Assembly (NCBI RefSeq): GCF_029626265.1
Contig: NZ_JARUBN010000001.1
Location: 2,170,001 to 2,234,000, forward strand
Direction: 5' to 3'
Source of the DNA: Micromonospora sp. WMMD1102
Lineage (GTDB): Bacteria > Actinomycetota > Actinomycetes > Mycobacteriales > Micromonosporaceae
Length of the DNA stretch: 64,000 bases
Position 1 is the stretch's first letter; each line of letters begins with the position of its first letter. The position numbers and the translations under genes are program-made. A model generated the notes under the pieces. The model did not search any database, was not told the origin of the DNA, and worked only from the letters and a program-made list of their open reading frames with translations. Positions 40,751-49,054 of the stretch are shown here, one piece after another.

Positions 40751-41701
40751 ATGGTCTTCAAGAAGATGTTGAGCGCCCTCGGCGTCGGCGGTCCGAGCGT
40801 GGACACCGTGCTGACCAACCCGAACACCCGGCCCGGCCTGATGCTCGACGGACAGGTCAACCTGCGGGGCGGGGATGCCGCGGCCGACATCGAGCAGGTC
40901 ACCGTCGCCCTGGTCACCCGGGTCGAGATGGAGGGCGGGGACAGCGAGTACGCCGGCACCATGGAGTTCTATCGGCTCCCGGTCAGCGGCGCGATGCGGC
41001 TGGAGGCCAAGCAGGAACTCTCCATCCCGTTCCAGCTTCCGATGCCGTGGGAGACGCCGATCACCGACGTCTACGGCCAGCGGCTGCGCGGCATGACGAT
41101 GGGGCTGCGCACCGAACTCGCGGTGGCCCGGGCGGTGGACAAGGGTGACCTGGACGCGATCGCCGTACACCCGCTGCCGGTGCACGAGAGGATCCTGGAG
41201 GCGTTCAGCCAGCTCGGCTTCCGGTTCAAGAGCGCCGACCTGGAGCGCGGGCACATCTACGGCGTACAGCAGACGCTGCCGTTCTACCAGGAGATCGAGT
41301 TCTTCGCCGCCCCGCAGTACGCGCACGCGATCCGTGAGGTCGAGCTGACCTTCGTCACCAACCAGCACGGCGTGGACGTCGTCATCGAGTGCGACAAGCG
41401 CGGCGGGATGTTCAGCGGCGGGCAGGACACCGTCGGGCGGTACACGGCCGAGCACGTCGGCGTCGACCAGGTCGACTGGCGGCAGCGGGTCGAGGGCTGG
41501 CTGGCCCAGACGGTGGAGAGCTACGGCCGGTACGGCGGGGGCGGGCACCACTACGGGCACCCCGGCAAGCACGGCGGCGGCCACCACGGCGGGCACGGGA
41601 TGGGCGGGATGGTCGCCGGTGCCGCGCTCGGAATGGCCGGCGGCATGATCGCCGGTGAGATGCTGGAGGACGCCTTCGAGGGCGACTTCGGCGAGGAGTG
41701 A
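40751..41701 (+). CDS. Spo0M-family sporulation-control protein
   Basis: A 316-residue arrestin-like protein. MVFKKMLSALGVGGPSVDTV, TRPGLMLDGQVNLRGGDAAA, ELSIPFQLPMPWETPITDVY, RTELAVARAVDKGDLDAIAV and HPLPVHERILEAFSQLGFRF match Spo0M. The C-terminal tail (about 255-316) is Gly/His-rich with a Gly/Ala/Met stretch (MVAGAALGMAGGMIAGEM) that could associate with membrane or bind metal through its His cluster. In Bacillus the family affects sporulation and cell-shape control. ATG 40751 has AGGAG at 7-8 nt. Confidence 0.9.
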   Translation: MVFKKMLSALGVGGPSVDTVLTNPNTRPGLMLDGQVNLRGGDAAADIEQVTVALVTRVEMEGGDSEYAGTMEFYRLPVSGAMRLEAKQELSIPFQLPMPWETPITDVYGQRLRGMTMGLRTELAVARAVDKGDLDAIAVHPLPVHERILEAFSQLGFRFKSADLERGHIYGVQQTLPFYQEIEFFAAPQYAHAIREVELTFVTNQHGVDVVIECDKRGGMFSGGQDTVGRYTAEHVGVDQVDWRQRVEGWLAQTVESYGRYGGGGHHYGHPGKHGGGHHGGHGMGGMVAGAALGMAGGMIAGEMLEDAFEGDFGEE

Positions 41702-41768
41702 CACCGGCCGCCCACTGAGAATCGAACGGGCCGCGACGACGTACGCGCTGCCCGACGGCAAAAGGGCC

Positions 41769-41798
41769 GCGGTCCCCGCCGTATCCGGCGGGGACCGC
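41769..41798. terminator. perfect 13-bp hairpin, bidirectional
   Basis: GCGGTCCCCGCCG and CGGCGGGGACCGC surround a TATC loop, between the convergent Spo0M and 129-aa membrane protein genes. Confidence 0.8.
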
Positions 41799-41893
41799 GA
41801 CCCCCCGTGGCAAGTCGCCACTGCTCGGGACACTCCGGTCACGCCACGCGTCGGTGTCTACCGCGTCCTACCGCCGCGGCGCCCGGAGCATCG

Positions 41894-42283
41894 TCACCTT
41901 CTGCCGTGCCGCCAGGCGTTACCCAGCTTCGCCAGACCACGGCTACCCAGGTAGGCGATGGTCATCAGGGTGATGAAGAACCACGCCTGCTGTGCCCGGA
42001 ACGGGTCGACGCCGGTTGCGTCCGTGCCGACCAGGTCCGCGGCCAGCAAGGTGAAGCCGACCGCCGCCAGATAGATGTAGAACTCGGTACTCAGCCAGGC
42101 GGGCTTGGTCTCGTTGCCCGGATTCCGGCGAGTCGGTTCGTCCATCCGGCGCTGCATCTCCGACAGGGTCTGCTGTATCTGCTGGTTGGAGACGTTCTGG
42201 GCACTCATCTCCCGGGTCGGTGCCGACTGCATGTCCGTCACCTGCTGGCCCATCGGCTGCCTGGACGGGGTCTGCGTGCTCAT
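41894..42283 (-). CDS. small two-helix membrane protein
   Basis: A 129-residue protein with a polar, Gln/Met/Ser-rich N-terminal half (residues 1-65) and two hydrophobic helices, FYIYLAAVGFTLLAADLVGT and AWFFITLMTIAYLGSRGLAK. ATG 42283 has a strong GGAGGAAAAG upstream. I recognise no defined family; similar proteins are common in actinomycete genomes as unknown membrane proteins. It converges on Spo0M. Confidence 0.78.
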   Translation of the reverse strand: MSTQTPSRQPMGQQVTDMQSAPTREMSAQNVSNQQIQQTLSEMQRRMDEPTRRNPGNETKPAWLSTEFYIYLAAVGFTLLAADLVGTDATGVDPFRAQQAWFFITLMTIAYLGSRGLAKLGNAWRHGRR

Positions 42284-42492
42284 CTTTTCCTCCTCGGATT
42301 CGATGAGTTCTCTTCCGACCGCCCCGGTCACGGCGACGCCGCGCCGGTGGCACCCGCTGGCTACCCGGCCGGGTACGCCACAAACGGCTGCCCCAGCAGG
42401 GAAACCCGGGCCCACGCCCGGCCGCCCGACCGCCCTGGTTTGCCGACCCGGGCATCGGGGACACCCCGGGACAACGACGAGTCGGCGAGGTG

Positions 42493-42897
42493 ATGGACGT
42501 GCCCGGAGAGGATGAACGACGGCAGTCGGTGCGGCGGGCCGAAGACCGGGTGGGTCGTGGTGAGTACGCTCCGCGCGCCGTCGAGGAGGTCAGCCTGCCG
42601 GTCGACGAGGGGCGGGCGGCGCACGAGATCGACATCGAGGATCCGGCGAACCGGGCACCCGATCCGGACGTGCTCCGCGACGGCGGCCCGACCCGGAACC
42701 GGGGGGTGGCCACCACCACCGGTGGCCGGAAGGCCGGACCGGCGAGCGTCCGGCGGCGGCCCCGACCTCCGGGCGGCAACGTCGCGCCGACCACCACCGG
42801 GGACGCCACCACCGGCGGGATGAACACCCCGGCGTCCGGCTCGACCAGTGACGCCTCGGGCCAGGCGGCCCAGGTCGGCGACTTCACCGACAAGTAG
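42493..42897 (+). CDS. hypothetical disordered 134-aa protein
   Basis: A hydrophilic, low-complexity protein: an acidic/basic N-terminal half (RRAEDRVGRGEYAPRAVEEV; AHEIDIEDPANRAPDPDVLR) and a Thr/Gly/Pro/Ser-rich C-terminal half (APTTTGDATTGGMNTPASGS). No domain, signal peptide or membrane segment is visible. GTG 42490 or ATG 42493, preceded by GGCGAGG, may be the start. Codon bias supports it moderately. Confidence 0.5.
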   Translation: MDVPGEDERRQSVRRAEDRVGRGEYAPRAVEEVSLPVDEGRAAHEIDIEDPANRAPDPDVLRDGGPTRNRGVATTTGGRKAGPASVRRRPRPPGGNVAPTTTGDATTGGMNTPASGSTSDASGQAAQVGDFTDK

Positions 42898-42918
42898 TCC
42901 GGGTGGAACTGGCTCAGG

Positions 42919-43173
42919 CTAGTTCGCGCGTCTGACGTAGGTTCCGCGCTGCGGGACGACGTAAAGGACACCTTCGTCGACGAGGAGCGCGATCGCCCGG
43001 CGGACGGTTGCTCGGGCGATCCCGTATCGCTGGACGAGCTGTGCCTCGCTCGGGATCGCCCGGTCGGGCTTCCAGTCGCCGCGCTGGATCTGGGCAGCCA
43101 GGATCGCGGCCAGTTGCCGATACGGCGCGAGCGGCGCGCCGCTGTCGATCTCGTCGTCCGGGCCAACCTCCAT
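42919..43173 (-). CDS. minimal GntR-family winged-helix regulator
   Basis: An 84-residue protein consisting almost only of the GntR HTH: PLAPYRQLAAILAAQIQRGD, IPSEAQLVQRYGIARATVRR and AIALLVDEGVLYVVPQRGTY. No effector-binding domain follows, as in short actinobacterial GntR regulators such as those in integrative plasmids. ATG 43173 is chosen. A 10-bp tandem direct repeat 46 bp upstream is a likely operator. Confidence 0.88.
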   Translation of the reverse strand: MEVGPDDEIDSGAPLAPYRQLAAILAAQIQRGDWKPDRAIPSEAQLVQRYGIARATVRRAIALLVDEGVLYVVPQRGTYVRRAN

Positions 43174-43218
43174 GCATCGACGCTATGAGTCCTGGCACGA
43201 TGCGCTTCGAGCTTCTAC

Positions 43219-43238
43219 GTATCTAGACGTATGTAGAC
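43219..43238. promoter_or_regulatory. tandem 10-bp repeats upstream of the GntR gene
   Basis: GTATCTAGAC and GTATGTAGAC lie head to tail, with TCTAGA palindromic inside the first. GntR proteins often bind such TAGAC/GTCTA half-sites. The site is in the divergent region and may control both flanking genes. Confidence 0.55.
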
Positions 43239-43387
43239 CAGTCGGCGTACTCTCCGAACACGGGTCGTGTCGCTCGTGGCACTGGGTGCGGGGGCGGCAC
43301 GTCGGCCCCGGTCCGCCCGCGCCGGATCACCCCGCCCCCGGGCGCCGGTCGCGGGCGGACCACGGAAGCGACGAGAGGGTGGCGCCG

Positions 43388-43606
43388 ATGTTCTCCGAGG
43401 GTGAGCTGACCCAACCCGTACCGGTCAACTCCGGTGCGGAGCCGATCCCCGGATGCGTCGAGCGCGCCGAGATGCGGTCCGTGCTCCTGCGTCACGTCAT
43501 TGAAGGCGGACGCTGCCGATCCTGCGGCCACCCGCCGGACCACACCGGCTTCTGCTTCGCCGCCCGGGTGGCGTACGAGCGGCTGACGACCGACTGGCCA
43601 CACTGA
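43388..43606 (+). CDS. hypothetical 72-aa zinc-ribbon-like protein
   Basis: A small protein with a Cys/His cluster, GRCRSCGHPPDHTGFC (CxxC-x9-C with adjacent His), about residues 44-59, that could bind zinc. The start ATG 43388 follows GAGAGGGTGG. The N-terminal ~30 residues are polar (MFSEGELTQPVPVNSGAEPI). It is divergent from the GntR gene across the repeat operator and may be its target. Family not recognised. Confidence 0.65.
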   Translation: MFSEGELTQPVPVNSGAEPIPGCVERAEMRSVLLRHVIEGGRCRSCGHPPDHTGFCFAARVAYERLTTDWPH

Positions 43607-43634
43607 GCGGACCGGTCCGCAGCAGTGTGGCCAG
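43594..43634. terminator. large bidirectional hairpin
   Basis: CTGGCCACACTG (43594-43605) pairs with CAGTGTGGCCAG (43623-43634); between them is a 14-bp palindrome GCGGACCGGTCCGC that can extend the stem. It covers the last codons of the 72-aa gene and lies between convergent genes. Confidence 0.8.
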
Positions 43635-43645
43635 CGGATCGGCCG

Positions 43646-45121
43646 TTATCGGCGCTCGTAGAAGGTGATGCTCACACCGCCGGGCGCGGAGCCCGGGTCG
43701 GAACTCAGCCAGGTGTTCGCGTTCAGGAAGGCGTAGGGGCCGGCCGCGCGGGCCTCGAAGGTCGGCACCAGCCGGCCGAACTGCCCGCAGTTGCGGACCA
43801 GGATCAGCTCCCGGTCGTTGGTCAGCAGGGTGTAGCGGGCGTCCAGCGTCGTGTTCGAGCCGATGAGCTGGTAGTCCGCGCCGCCGGAGAGGATCGATCC
43901 AGTCACCCGGCCGCTCGTCGTGCCGCCGGTGATCGGGATGATGTTGCGGGTGCCGCGCTTGCTGGCGCCGACGCTGAGGCTGGAGCCAAGCGTGACGGTC
44001 TCGGTGAACACGGTGGCGCCCCTCGTCCCGCTGCCCGTCGCGCAGTTCCAGAGCTGGTTGGGCTGACCGGCGGGATCGGTCAGCTGGATCCGCGGCTCGG
44101 CCGGGGAGACTCCGGATACGTCGTAGACGGTGAACTCGAGGGTGTTCGTCGCGGTGTTCACCACCCGGGTGCCGGCGAACGTGCCGCTGTTCAGCCAGGC
44201 GTACGAACTCGAGTTCGGCGCCTCGAAGTCGGGCACGATCCGGACCGTGGAGTTCCCGGCGGGCGCGACACCGCAGCTACGCAGGTAGATGAGGGTGCCG
44301 TCGCTGGTACGCAGGACGTTTATCTGTTCGAGTTCGACGGCCCCGTTGCCGAGTGTGAGTTCGAGGTCCAGTCCACCGCCGAGCAGGGTGCCGCTGACCC
44401 GCTCACCGGTGAACGTGCCGCCCCTGATGTCGAGAAGGCGCCGGTGGCCGTACTGGGTGACGCCCACGTCGTGCACGGCGCCGAGTTGGGCCGTGGCGCG
44501 CAGGACGAGCCGGCCGCGTGTCGGCGGCACGATGCCGGCGGCTGCGCCGCAGTTCCATGACGGGTCAGGCACGATCGTCGGCTCCGTACCGCCTGGTGGC
44601 GTGGTCGGGGTGGCGGACGGGGTGGGCGAGGTCGGCGCCGTGGGCGTGGCACTCGGGGTGCCGGGCGGCCCGGACGGCGTCCCGGATGGCGTTCCGGACG
44701 GGGTGAGGCTGCCGGTGCAGGGCGTGCCGTTGAGCGCGAAGTCGGTCGGCACCGGGTTGCTGGCGTTGTTCCACGAGCCGTTGAAGCCGAACGACGCGCC
44801 CGCGCCGGTGCCGAGCGTACCGTTCCAGCTCGCGTTGCCGACGGTGACCTGGGCACCGGCCTGGCGGACGGTGCCGTTCCAGAGCTGGCCGACCTGCTGT
44901 CCGGCCGTGAACGACCAGGTCAGTTGCCAACCGTTGATCGGGTCGCCGAGGTTGGTGACGGCAACGTTGGCGCCGAAGCCACCGTTCCACTGACTGGAGA
45001 TCGTGTAGGTCGCCCGGCATCCGGTGGCGGCGTGCGCGGAGGTGGCGACGGCGATGCCACCACCGACGACGGCGGCGGCGGTCGTTGCGGCGAGCAGCGC
45101 CCGGCAGTGGACGATTCTCAT
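43646..45121 (-). CDS. secreted CBM2 protein with two DUF3237 domains
   Basis: A 491-residue exported protein: signal peptide (1-29, ending ATSAHA), CBM2 (CRATYTISSQWNGGFGANVA ... LNGTPC, about 32-135) with conserved Trp residues for cellulose, a Pro/Ser/Thr linker of SGTPSG-like repeats, and two copies of a DUF3237-like beta-barrel. Copy 1 (~185-335) contains LDIRGGTFTGERVSGTLLGG and LIYLRSCGV; copy 2 (~345-491) contains IIPITGGTTSGRVTGSILSG and LILVRNCGQF. DUF3237 is normally a single cytoplasmic domain of unknown function; here it is secreted, doubled and tethered to a cellulose binder. ATG 45121 has GGGAGG upstream. Confidence 0.82.
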   Translation of the reverse strand: MRIVHCRALLAATTAAAVVGGGIAVATSAHAATGCRATYTISSQWNGGFGANVAVTNLGDPINGWQLTWSFTAGQQVGQLWNGTVRQAGAQVTVGNASWNGTLGTGAGASFGFNGSWNNASNPVPTDFALNGTPCTGSLTPSGTPSGTPSGPPGTPSATPTAPTSPTPSATPTTPPGGTEPTIVPDPSWNCGAAAGIVPPTRGRLVLRATAQLGAVHDVGVTQYGHRRLLDIRGGTFTGERVSGTLLGGGLDLELTLGNGAVELEQINVLRTSDGTLIYLRSCGVAPAGNSTVRIVPDFEAPNSSSYAWLNSGTFAGTRVVNTATNTLEFTVYDVSGVSPAEPRIQLTDPAGQPNQLWNCATGSGTRGATVFTETVTLGSSLSVGASKRGTRNIIPITGGTTSGRVTGSILSGGADYQLIGSNTTLDARYTLLTNDRELILVRNCGQFGRLVPTFEARAAGPYAFLNANTWLSSDPGSAPGGVSITFYERR

Positions 45122-45234
45122 CTGGTCCTCCCGGATCGACGGCTGGACGCCTGCGCGCGAGAGGCGCGATACGATCAGTGTCGCTACCGAACAAGACCGC
45201 GTCAATCGATGCACTTCAATAAGTAGATGGTGGT

Positions 45235-45290
45235 TTCTCGCCTTGTCCGCTGGTGGCGACGTTTCTCCGACCGAACGAACAAGGCGAGAA
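45235..45290 (-). terminator. possible helD terminator
   Basis: TTCTCGCCTTGT (45235-45246) and ACAAGGCGAGAA (45279-45290) are perfect 12-bp inverted arms, but the 32-nt loop is long. It begins 8 bp after the helD stop. Confidence 0.45.
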
Positions 45291-45297
45291 GTCGAGG

Positions 45298-47625
45298 TCA
45301 GCCGATCCGGAGTACGCCGAGCCGCCGGGTGGCCCGGGTCAGCGCGACGTACAGGTCGCTCTGCCCACGCGCGGACTCGGCAACGATCCGGTCCGGGTCG
45401 ACCACCAGCACGGAATCGAACTCCAGCCCCTTCGCCTGCGCCACGGTCAGCAGCACCACCCGGCTGGTCAGCTCCGGATCGGCGCCGAGCGCCACCTCGG
45501 GCTCCGCCTCACCGACCGCCCGGCCCAACTCGTCGACCAGCCCGGCCGGCACGATCACCCCGACCCGACCCGCGCCGACCCCGGCCGCCTCGGACCGGAC
45601 CGCCTCGACCAGCCGCCCGGCCAGCTCGCCGGCACCCACCGTCTCGTCCCAGGGCTGCTCGCCGGTGTCGCGTACCGCCCGGGGTGGAGTGAGCGTCGGG
45701 TCGATCTCCGCCAGCACCTTGGCGGCGACCGCGAGGATCTCCGACGGCGTACGGTAGCTGACCGTCAGCTCCTCCAGCCGCCAGCGGTTCCCGACGTACG
45801 GCTCGAGCACCGGCCACCAGGACGAGGCGCCGGCCAGTGCCCCGGTCTGGGCCACGTCGCCGACGAGCGTCATCGAGCGGCTCGGGCAGCGGCGCATCAG
45901 CACCCGCCAGGCCATCGGGGAGAGTTCCTGCGCCTCGTCCACGATCACGTGTCCGAAGGCCCAGCCCCGGTCCGCCGCGGCCCGCTCGGCGGTGGTCAAC
46001 TGGTCCCCGTCGGCCTGCCGCTCGGCCAGCCGGTCGGCGGTCAGCACGTCGGTGACGTCAAGCATCCCGTCCTCTGCCTCGGGCTCGTCCTCGAAGTCGA
46101 TCGACTTCGAGCTGGCGGCGATCTCCAGCACGCCCTCGGCGTACTCGATCTCGGCCCGGCGCTGCCGGGCGGCCCTGGCCCGGACCGCCCGGTCGTCCTC
46201 GCCGAGCAGCTCCGCCGCCTCGTCCAGCAGCGGTACGTCGGCCGGGCTCCAGCCGCCCCACGGCTCCCGGCGTAGCGCGGCCCGCTCCGCCTCGTCGAGC
46301 TGTGCCGCCGCCACCGCGAGCCGCTGCTCGGAGGCGAACAGCCCGGCCACCACCTGCTGCGGGGTGAGCACCGGCCAGAGCCAGTCCAGCACCGCCTGCA
46401 CCTCCGGCTCGGCGCTCAGCTCGCGGCGGAACTCGGCCAGGTCCGCATCGTCGAGCAGGTTCTCCCCGCCCAGCGGGTCGGCGCCGATCCGCTCGGCGAG
46501 CTGGTCGGCGAGGGCGTGCACGATCTCGACCTCGAACAGCGGCCGGGCCAGGTTGTGCGGCCGGCCGGTGCGGCGGACCCGCTCCCGGGCGGCGGCGACG
46601 GTGGCCGGCTCCAGCACCAGGCTGTCCCGCTCGATGTCGATCCCGATCGGCTCGTCCGGCACCCGTTCCCGGTCCCGGATCGCGGCGGCCAGCACCTCGA
46701 CCATGCCGAGCCGCCCCTTCAGCTCGGCGACCTCGGCCGGCTCGGCGCGGGTCGCGGTGATCCCGGGGAAGAGTTCGCCGACGGTGCGCAGCAGCACGCC
46801 GGTCTCGGCGAGCGTCGGCAGCACCTGCGAGATGTAACGCAGGAAGGTGGCGTTCGGGCCGACCAGCAGCACGCCCCGGGTGGAGAGGATCTGCCGGTGC
46901 GTGTAGAGCAGGTACGCCGCCCGGTGCAGCGCCACCGCCGTCTTGCCGGTGCCGGGGCCGCCCTGCACCACCAGCACCCCGTCGAGGTCGGCCCGGATGA
47001 CCCGGTCCTGCTCGGCCTGGATGGTCCGGACGATGTCGGTCATCCGGCCGGTGCGGCTGGCGTTCACCGCCGCCAGCAGCGCCGCCTCGCCGGTCAGCCC
47101 GCCCCGGTCGTCGGCCTGCCCGGCGGCGGCCAGGTCCAGCACCTCGTCGTCGAGCCCGACCACCTCGCGGTCCCGGGTCCGGATGTGCCGGCGCCGGCGT
47201 ACCCCGTCCGGGTCGGCGGCGGTGGCGAGATAGAACGGCCGGGCCGCCGGGGCACGCCAGTCCAGCAGCACCGGCTCGTACTCGCCGTCGCCGTCGAAGA
47301 TGCCGATCCGGCCGACGTAGCGGCGGGTGCCGTCGTCGAGGTCGAGCCGGCCGAAACAGAGGCCCTGTTCCACTGCGCCGAGCCGGTCGATCTGGTCGGC
47401 GTACATCCGCACCGTGCCGTCGCGTTGCGAGCGCTCCTGCTGGGTGCCGCCGGTGTTTCGCAGTGCGCCGCGCATCCGGCGGGCGGCCTGGGTGCGCAGT
47501 TCGTCGAGGCGCCCGTAGAGCATGGAGACGTATTGCTGCTCGACGGCGATCCCGTCGGCTCCGTCGAGACGCTCGTCGGCCTCGTCGAGACGCCGGTCGG
47601 GCGAAACACCGGATGGCTTTGACAA
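45298..47625 (-). CDS. helD: HelD-family RNA polymerase recycling motor (UvrD-like helicase)
   Basis: A 775-residue SF1 helicase-like ATPase. The coiled-coil N-terminal arm (DELRTQAARRMRGALRNTGG) precedes YVGRIGIFDGDGEYEPVLLD, WRAPAARPFYLAT, Walker A VVQGGPGTGKTAVALHRAAY (~221), Walker B HVIVDEAQELSPMAWRVL (~563), TVSYRTPSEIL and the late VAQAKGLEFDSVLVVDP and YVALTRATRRLGVL. HelD binds RNA polymerase, removes stalled complexes and in actinomycetes (HelR) can protect from rifamycins. I chose TTG 47625 because GGGGAG sits 6 nt upstream and it removes AT-rich leader codons. An AT-rich hairpin leader precedes it. Confidence 0.88.
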   Translation of the reverse strand: MSKPSGVSPDRRLDEADERLDGADGIAVEQQYVSMLYGRLDELRTQAARRMRGALRNTGGTQQERSQRDGTVRMYADQIDRLGAVEQGLCFGRLDLDDGTRRYVGRIGIFDGDGEYEPVLLDWRAPAARPFYLATAADPDGVRRRRHIRTRDREVVGLDDEVLDLAAAGQADDRGGLTGEAALLAAVNASRTGRMTDIVRTIQAEQDRVIRADLDGVLVVQGGPGTGKTAVALHRAAYLLYTHRQILSTRGVLLVGPNATFLRYISQVLPTLAETGVLLRTVGELFPGITATRAEPAEVAELKGRLGMVEVLAAAIRDRERVPDEPIGIDIERDSLVLEPATVAAARERVRRTGRPHNLARPLFEVEIVHALADQLAERIGADPLGGENLLDDADLAEFRRELSAEPEVQAVLDWLWPVLTPQQVVAGLFASEQRLAVAAAQLDEAERAALRREPWGGWSPADVPLLDEAAELLGEDDRAVRARAARQRRAEIEYAEGVLEIAASSKSIDFEDEPEAEDGMLDVTDVLTADRLAERQADGDQLTTAERAAADRGWAFGHVIVDEAQELSPMAWRVLMRRCPSRSMTLVGDVAQTGALAGASSWWPVLEPYVGNRWRLEELTVSYRTPSEILAVAAKVLAEIDPTLTPPRAVRDTGEQPWDETVGAGELAGRLVEAVRSEAAGVGAGRVGVIVPAGLVDELGRAVGEAEPEVALGADPELTSRVVLLTVAQAKGLEFDSVLVVDPDRIVAESARGQSDLYVALTRATRRLGVLRIG

Positions 47626-47653
47626 AGCAGTCTCCCCATTGTTAGTATTGCGC

Positions 47654-47679
47654 AGAACGGCATTACGCCGTTCTTTTTT
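47654..47679 (+). terminator. T-tailed hairpin in the helD upstream region
   Basis: AGAACGGC (47654-47661), loop ATTAC, GCCGTTCT (67-74) and a run of T's form a textbook intrinsic terminator reading rightward, the only T-tailed one I saw in the window. No rightward gene precedes it. Read leftward it is a 5'-leader hairpin about 30 nt before the helD start. Confidence 0.6.
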
Positions 47680-47790
47680 GTTTCCGAACTGAGAAACGAT
47701 AGCGCGTTTTTCCGCCGGCATCCATCGGCCGCGCGACCCGGCCAGCGGGAGACCCGGCCGGCGAAAAACCTGGTGCAGCACAGCGTCGGG

Positions 47791-47825
47791 CGGGCGCCCC
47801 TGCCGGCACTGCACAGGGACGCCCG
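47791..47825 (-). terminator. hairpin after the LolA-like gene
   Basis: CGGGCGCCCCTG (47791-47802) pairs with CAGGGACGCCCG (47814-47825) with one mismatch and an 11-nt loop, starting 14 bp past the stop. Confidence 0.6.
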
Positions 47826-47838
47826 CTCCAGAGTCAGC

Positions 47839-48930
47839 TCACCTGGTGGTCTGGGCGACCTCGTAGAGCCGTTCCGGCTTCACCGCGCCGACCAACAGCC
47901 GGCCGTCGTCGGTGAGCAGGGCGGTGAACAGCTTGCCGCTGACCAGCCGGCCGTGGCCCCACTCGCCGCTGGCCTCCGGAAGTCCGCCCAGCAGCCCAGC
48001 CAACAGGTCGGCCCTCGGGTCGCCGGTCCGGGCGTTCTCGGCCGCGCCGAGCTGCGGAACCTTGGCGACCAGTACGCTCGTCCACCCGCTGCCGACCACC
48101 GTCGGCCGCTCGACCCCGTCCGGCAACGCCGGCCGACCCTGCGGCCGGACGCCCTCGGTCACCACCGCGCCCGGCGGCGGGTTGAAGACGAACTGGGCCG
48201 GGTCCGGGCGGGTGAAGTCGACCTGGGTGAACGCCACCTCGAAGGCCGGCTTGCTGCTGCCCTGGGGCACGACCTGGAACCGCAGCGGCACGTGTTCGAC
48301 GGCGTCGATGGCGATCGTGACCTGGCCCACCAGCGAGGTGGCGTCCCGGGGTTCGAGCACCAGTTCGTAGGCGTCCCGGCCGGCGATCGAGGCGGACCGT
48401 CCGACGCTGACCCGGGTGGTCGGGTCGACCGCCGCCAACGCCTGCTCGGCGGCCTCCTGCGGAGTCACCGGCAGTTGGCCGGACCGGCCGGCCTCCGCAG
48501 ATTCGCCCAGGGTGATGTGCTCGGCCTTGTTCGTCTGGCTGTCCCAGATCCAGACGTCCTTACCGTTGCGGATGAGATCCGTCTCGCCGAGCGTGCCGAG
48601 CAGCGCGACCCGGGCCTGGTCCGGACCGGCGTGCCAGACCCGCAGGGTGTGCGTGCCGGAGACCAGCGTGGCGAGTTCGGCGCTGCCCTGCGCGCCGAGG
48701 CCGGCCAGGCTGGGCAGCCCCAGGTCGGCGCGTTTGATCACCGTGCCGGAGAGGCCGTCCAGGCGGGCGGTCTGCAGGTCGACGAGGAGTTGTGCGGCAC
48801 TGCGCTCGGGCAGGTTCGGCTCGGCCGCCGAGGCGAAGGTGCCCACCGCCGCACCTCCGCCGAGGACCGCCAGAGCCGCCCCGGTCGGGACCAGCCACCG
48901 GAGTGCGGGCCGCGTTTGGAAAACCGACAT
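47839..48930 (-). CDS. secreted LolA/DUF2092-like protein
   Basis: A 363-residue protein with an uncleaved-anchor or signal segment (WLVPTGAALAVLGGGAAVGT) and the LolA-like half-barrel core: AQLLVDLQTARLDGLSGTVI, LRVWHAGPDQARVALLG, GKDVWIWDSQTNKAEHITLG, AYELVLEPRD, ATSLVGQVTIAIDAVEHVPL and FEVAFTQVDFTRPDPAQFVF. Such proteins bind lipid or acyl chains outside the membrane; in actinomycetes they often adjoin OmpR-type two-component systems. ATG 48930 has GGAGG 7 nt upstream. It is divergent from a response regulator across a direct-repeat operator, so the pair of systems probably control it. Confidence 0.83.
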   Translation of the reverse strand: MSVFQTRPALRWLVPTGAALAVLGGGAAVGTFASAAEPNLPERSAAQLLVDLQTARLDGLSGTVIKRADLGLPSLAGLGAQGSAELATLVSGTHTLRVWHAGPDQARVALLGTLGETDLIRNGKDVWIWDSQTNKAEHITLGESAEAGRSGQLPVTPQEAAEQALAAVDPTTRVSVGRSASIAGRDAYELVLEPRDATSLVGQVTIAIDAVEHVPLRFQVVPQGSSKPAFEVAFTQVDFTRPDPAQFVFNPPPGAVVTEGVRPQGRPALPDGVERPTVVGSGWTSVLVAKVPQLGAAENARTGDPRADLLAGLLGGLPEASGEWGHGRLVSGKLFTALLTDDGRLLVGAVKPERLYEVAQTTR

Positions 48931-48970
48931 GTTCGTACCTCCTGGTCTCCATCGTGCGCCCCGGGCGCTG

Positions 48971-48995
48971 TGAAACCACTGAGAACCTGAGAACC
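48971..48995. promoter_or_regulatory. direct repeats TGAGAACC, OmpR-type binding site candidate
   Basis: TGAGAACC (48980-48987) is repeated head to tail (48988-48995), with a related TGAAACCAC just upstream (48971-48979). Tandem direct repeats are the usual target of OmpR-class regulators. The site lies between the divergent LolA-like gene and the response regulator gene. Confidence 0.6.
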
Positions 48996-49054
48996 GCTGT
49001 CGGCTCACTCGGCCGGGTGTGGCCGCCTCCGGGCCGGGATGGCACGCTTGTCCG

